Assembly: GCA_018064685.1 (NCBI GenBank)
Contig: JAGHUS010000015.1
Location: forward strand, 1 to 64,000
Length of the DNA: 64,000 bases
Direction: 5' to 3'
Source of the DNA: Bacteroidales bacterium
GTDB taxonomy: Bacteria > Bacteroidota > Bacteroidia > Bacteroidales > Bacteroidaceae
Part shown: positions 61,670 through 64,000 of the stretch, piece after piece
Layout of the letters: every line of letters begins with the position of its first letter
Numbering within the stretch: position 1 is the first letter of the stretch
Translations under genes and position numbers: made by a program
The notes under the pieces: model-generated
Database searches by the model: none
What the model was told of the DNA's origin: nothing
What the model saw: only the letters and a program-made list of their open reading frames with translations

Positions 61670-64000
61670 ATGAATATATCGTACAAATGGTTGCGCGAAT
61701 ATGTCGATTTCGACATGACAGCGCAGGAAGTGGCCGACGCACTGACCAGTGTAGGTCTTGAGGTGGACGGCGTAGAAGAGGTGCAGAGCATCAAGGGTGG
61801 CTTGGAAGGTATTGTCGTCGGCCATGTGCTGACTTGTGAGCCTCACCCCAACAGCGACCACATGCATGTCACCACTGTCGATCTTGGCACGGGCGAGCCT
61901 ACCCAGATTGTGTGTGGTGCTCCCAATGTGGAAGCCGGACAGAAGGTTATGGTAGCAACGCTGGGTTGCAAGCTTTATGATGGCGACGAGTGCTTCACCA
62001 TCAAGAAGAGCAAGCTGCGCGGCATCGAGAGCAACGGCATGATCTGTGCCGAGGACGAGATTGGCGTGGGAACCAGCCACGACGGTATCATCGTCCTGCC
62101 CGCCGACACCCAGGTGGGAATGCCCGCTGCACAGTACTACAACCTCGAGAGCGACTATGTCATCGAGGTGGACATCACCCCCAACCGTGCCGATGCGTGC
62201 AGCCATTATGGCGTGGCACGCGACCTGTATGCTTACCTCGTGCAGAACGGCATCGCTACCAGTCTGCATCGCCCCGATGTCGATGCCTTCAAGGTGGACA
62301 ATAACGAGCTTCCCATCCAGATTGAGGTGGAGGCCACAGAGGCTTGTCCCCGTTACTGTGCCGTTTCGTTGAAGAACTGCGAGGTTAAGGAGAGTCCCAA
62401 GTGGTTGCAGGACCGTCTTAGTGTTATCGGTCTGCGCCCCATCAACAATATCGTGGACATCACCAACTATATCATGATGGCCTACGGTCAGCCCCTGCAT
62501 TGCTTCGATGCCGATATGATAAAGGGCGGCAAGGTAGTTGTCAAGACTATGCCCGATGGCACTCCCTTCCTCACCCTCGATGGCGAGGAGCACAAGCTGA
62601 GCGACCGCGACTTGGCCATCTGCAATGCCGAGGAGCCCATGTGCATCGCTGGTGTATTCGGTGGCAAGGGTAGCGGCACCTACGAGACAACCAAGAACGT
62701 ACTCCTCGAGAGTGCTTACTTCAACCCCACATGGATTCGTAAGAGTGCCCGTCGTCACGGCCTCAGCACCGATGCCTCATTCCGCTTCGAGCGCGGCATC
62801 GATCCTAACGGCCAGATCTACGCACTGAAGATGGCTGCCCTGATGGCCAAGGAACTGGCTGGCGCAGAGGTGAGCATGGAGATTGTGGATGTGAACCCCA
62901 CTCCCGCCAATAACTTCAGCGTCGACCTGTCGTACGACTACTGCGATCGTCTCATCGGCAAGAAGCTGGAGCGCGACACCATCAAGAGCATCTGCCAGAG
63001 TCTGGAGATGCAGATCGTCGAGGAGACTGCCGAGGGCATCAAGCTCGAGGTTCCCGCCTATCGCGTCGATGTGCAGCGTCCCTGCGATGTCGTCGAGGAT
63101 ATCCTGCGCGTCTATGGATATAACAATGTAGAGATTCCTATGTCCATGAACAGCTGCATCGCTGTCAAGGGCGAGAACGATAAGAGTCATAAGCTGCAGA
63201 ACCTCGTGGGCGAGCAGCTCGTAGGCTGTGGTTTCAACGAGATTCTGAACAACTCGCTCACCAAGGCTTCGTACTACGAGGGCAAGGAGGCTGTGAAGGC
63301 CGAGAACTGCGTACGCCTTATCAACCCCCTCAGCAACGACCTCAGCGTGCTGCGTCAGACACTGCTGTTCGGCGGTTTGGAGAGCATTGCACGCAATGCC
63401 AACTACCGTATGCCCAACCAGCGTTTCTTCGAGTTCGGCAACTGCTATTACTTCCACGAGGAGAAGAAGTGCCAGGACATCGTGTCAGGCGTGTCGAGCA
63501 GTCGCGATCCCGAAGTCATCAAGCACGTGCTCGATGCCTATAGCGAGGACTTCCACCTCGGCATCTGGGTTACTGGTAAGCGTGTGGAAGGCAGCTGGGC
63601 ACATGCCGACGAGGACAGCTCGTTTGCCGAGCTCAAGGCCTACGTCATGAACGTGCTGAACCGCTGCGGTGTGCCCTTCGGCATGCTCGTCTTCACCTCT
63701 TGCGATAGCGACCTCTTCGACAAGGCTATGGAGATACAGAACCGTGGTGGTAAGAGCCTCGTCAAGATGGGTGTTGTGGCACACAAGATTCAGAAAGCCT
63801 TCGACATCGACGCCCCTGTATACTTTGCCGACATCAACTGGAAGCTCTTGATGAAGCTCATCGCCAAGGTGACTGTCACCTACAAGGAGATCAGCAAGTT
63901 CCCCGCCGTAAGTCGCGACCTCGCCCTCCTGCTCGACAAGTCAGTGCAGTTTGCCGAGATCGAGAAGATTGCCTATTCTACCGAGAAGAAGCTCCTAAAG
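61670..64000 (+). CDS. pheT: Phenylalanyl-tRNA synthetase beta subunit (3' end outside the window)
   Basis: 777 codons are visible and the frame is still open at the window end, which is near the expected C-terminus (usual length about 820). The start is MNISYKWLREYVDFDMTAQE. The tRNA-binding OB domain contains GIVVGHVLTCEPHPNSDHMH and GAPNVEAGQKV. The B3/B4 editing region has PRYCAVSLKN and IVDITNYIMMAYGQPLHCFD. The B5 domain follows, then the catalytic-like domain (FEFGNCYYF). The terminal FDX-ACB domain begins at about 752 (KFPAVSRDLALLLD). With PheS it charges tRNA-Phe. Confidence 0.95.
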   Translation, partial: MNISYKWLREYVDFDMTAQEVADALTSVGLEVDGVEEVQSIKGGLEGIVVGHVLTCEPHPNSDHMHVTTVDLGTGEPTQIVCGAPNVEAGQKVMVATLGCKLYDGDECFTIKKSKLRGIESNGMICAEDEIGVGTSHDGIIVLPADTQVGMPAAQYYNLESDYVIEVDITPNRADACSHYGVARDLYAYLVQNGIATSLHRPDVDAFKVDNNELPIQIEVEATEACPRYCAVSLKNCEVKESPKWLQDRLSVIGLRPINNIVDITNYIMMAYGQPLHCFDADMIKGGKVVVKTMPDGTPFLTLDGEEHKLSDRDLAICNAEEPMCIAGVFGGKGSGTYETTKNVLLESAYFNPTWIRKSARRHGLSTDASFRFERGIDPNGQIYALKMAALMAKELAGAEVSMEIVDVNPTPANNFSVDLSYDYCDRLIGKKLERDTIKSICQSLEMQIVEETAEGIKLEVPAYRVDVQRPCDVVEDILRVYGYNNVEIPMSMNSCIAVKGENDKSHKLQNLVGEQLVGCGFNEILNNSLTKASYYEGKEAVKAENCVRLINPLSNDLSVLRQTLLFGGLESIARNANYRMPNQRFFEFGNCYYFHEEKKCQDIVSGVSSSRDPEVIKHVLDAYSEDFHLGIWVTGKRVEGSWAHADEDSSFAELKAYVMNVLNRCGVPFGMLVFTSCDSDLFDKAMEIQNRGGKSLVKMGVVAHKIQKAFDIDAPVYFADINWKLLMKLIAKVTVTYKEISKFPAVSRDLALLLDKSVQFAEIEKIAYSTEKKLLK

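Overview
This window looks like chromosome of a Bacteroidota species, most likely Prevotellaceae (Prevotella/Segatella/Xylanibacter type). The support is: repeated Bacteroidota promoters (TTTG, about 19-20 nt, TAnnTTTG) directly upstream of gene starts; two SusC/SusD pairs; a DUF4248 remnant; the TraR/DksA-lspA-DUF4296 cluster; and a split AddA/AddB-like helicase-nuclease pair. No species can be named from the sequence alone.

Region 1-4.2 kb is a graveyard of accessory genes: a small membrane-anchored unknown, a phage-type ClpP-like protease frame broken by short hairpin-containing insertions, a promoter-to-terminator small RNA candidate, a DUF3800 gene without a start codon, an M15 peptidase and a broken DUF4248 gene. 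Region 4.2-17.1 kb is a defence island ending at a tRNA-Arg gene. It holds a WYL regulator, a DUF1016/YhcG-type PD-(D/E)XK nuclease, a complete type I restriction-modification system (hsdM, hsdS, hsdR), a VbhA-like orphan antitoxin, an Mrr-type restriction enzyme, an exonuclease remnant and a SANT/DUF1653 protein. The type I operon has been invaded by two REP/IS200-like transposase modules. One left a 45-codon stub of an earlier hsdS; the other is framed by 60-bp inverted repeats and abuts the surviving C-terminal piece of a winged-helix protein.

Region 17.1-26.5 kb carries the tRNA, the addB/addA pair (minus strand), a triple 96-bp hairpin repeat in the probable addA leader, panB and an MFS transporter. 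Region 26.5-27.1 kb is a 592-bp non-coding element with 23-bp terminal inverted repeats, internal palindromes and a degenerate short-repeat array; it resembles a MITE.

Region 27.4-45.2 kb is the most striking part: one probable 17.6-kb operon with one promoter and one terminator. It encodes FAS1 lipoprotein - SusC - SusD - FAS1 lipoprotein - FAS1 lipoprotein - SusC - SusD, with no glycoside hydrolase, protease or regulator. It probably builds two TonB-dependent outer-membrane uptake complexes with fasciclin-type surface partners. Its codon use suggests strong expression.

Region 45.2-64 kb is core genome: ileS with a structured leader, TraR/DksA-like, lspA, DUF4296 lipoprotein, ACT-domain protein, hisC, hisB, recR, a membrane protein, a family 2 glycosyltransferase, a GNAT acetyltransferase, rmuC, menA, a secreted helical protein, dnaB and pheT (cut by the window end).
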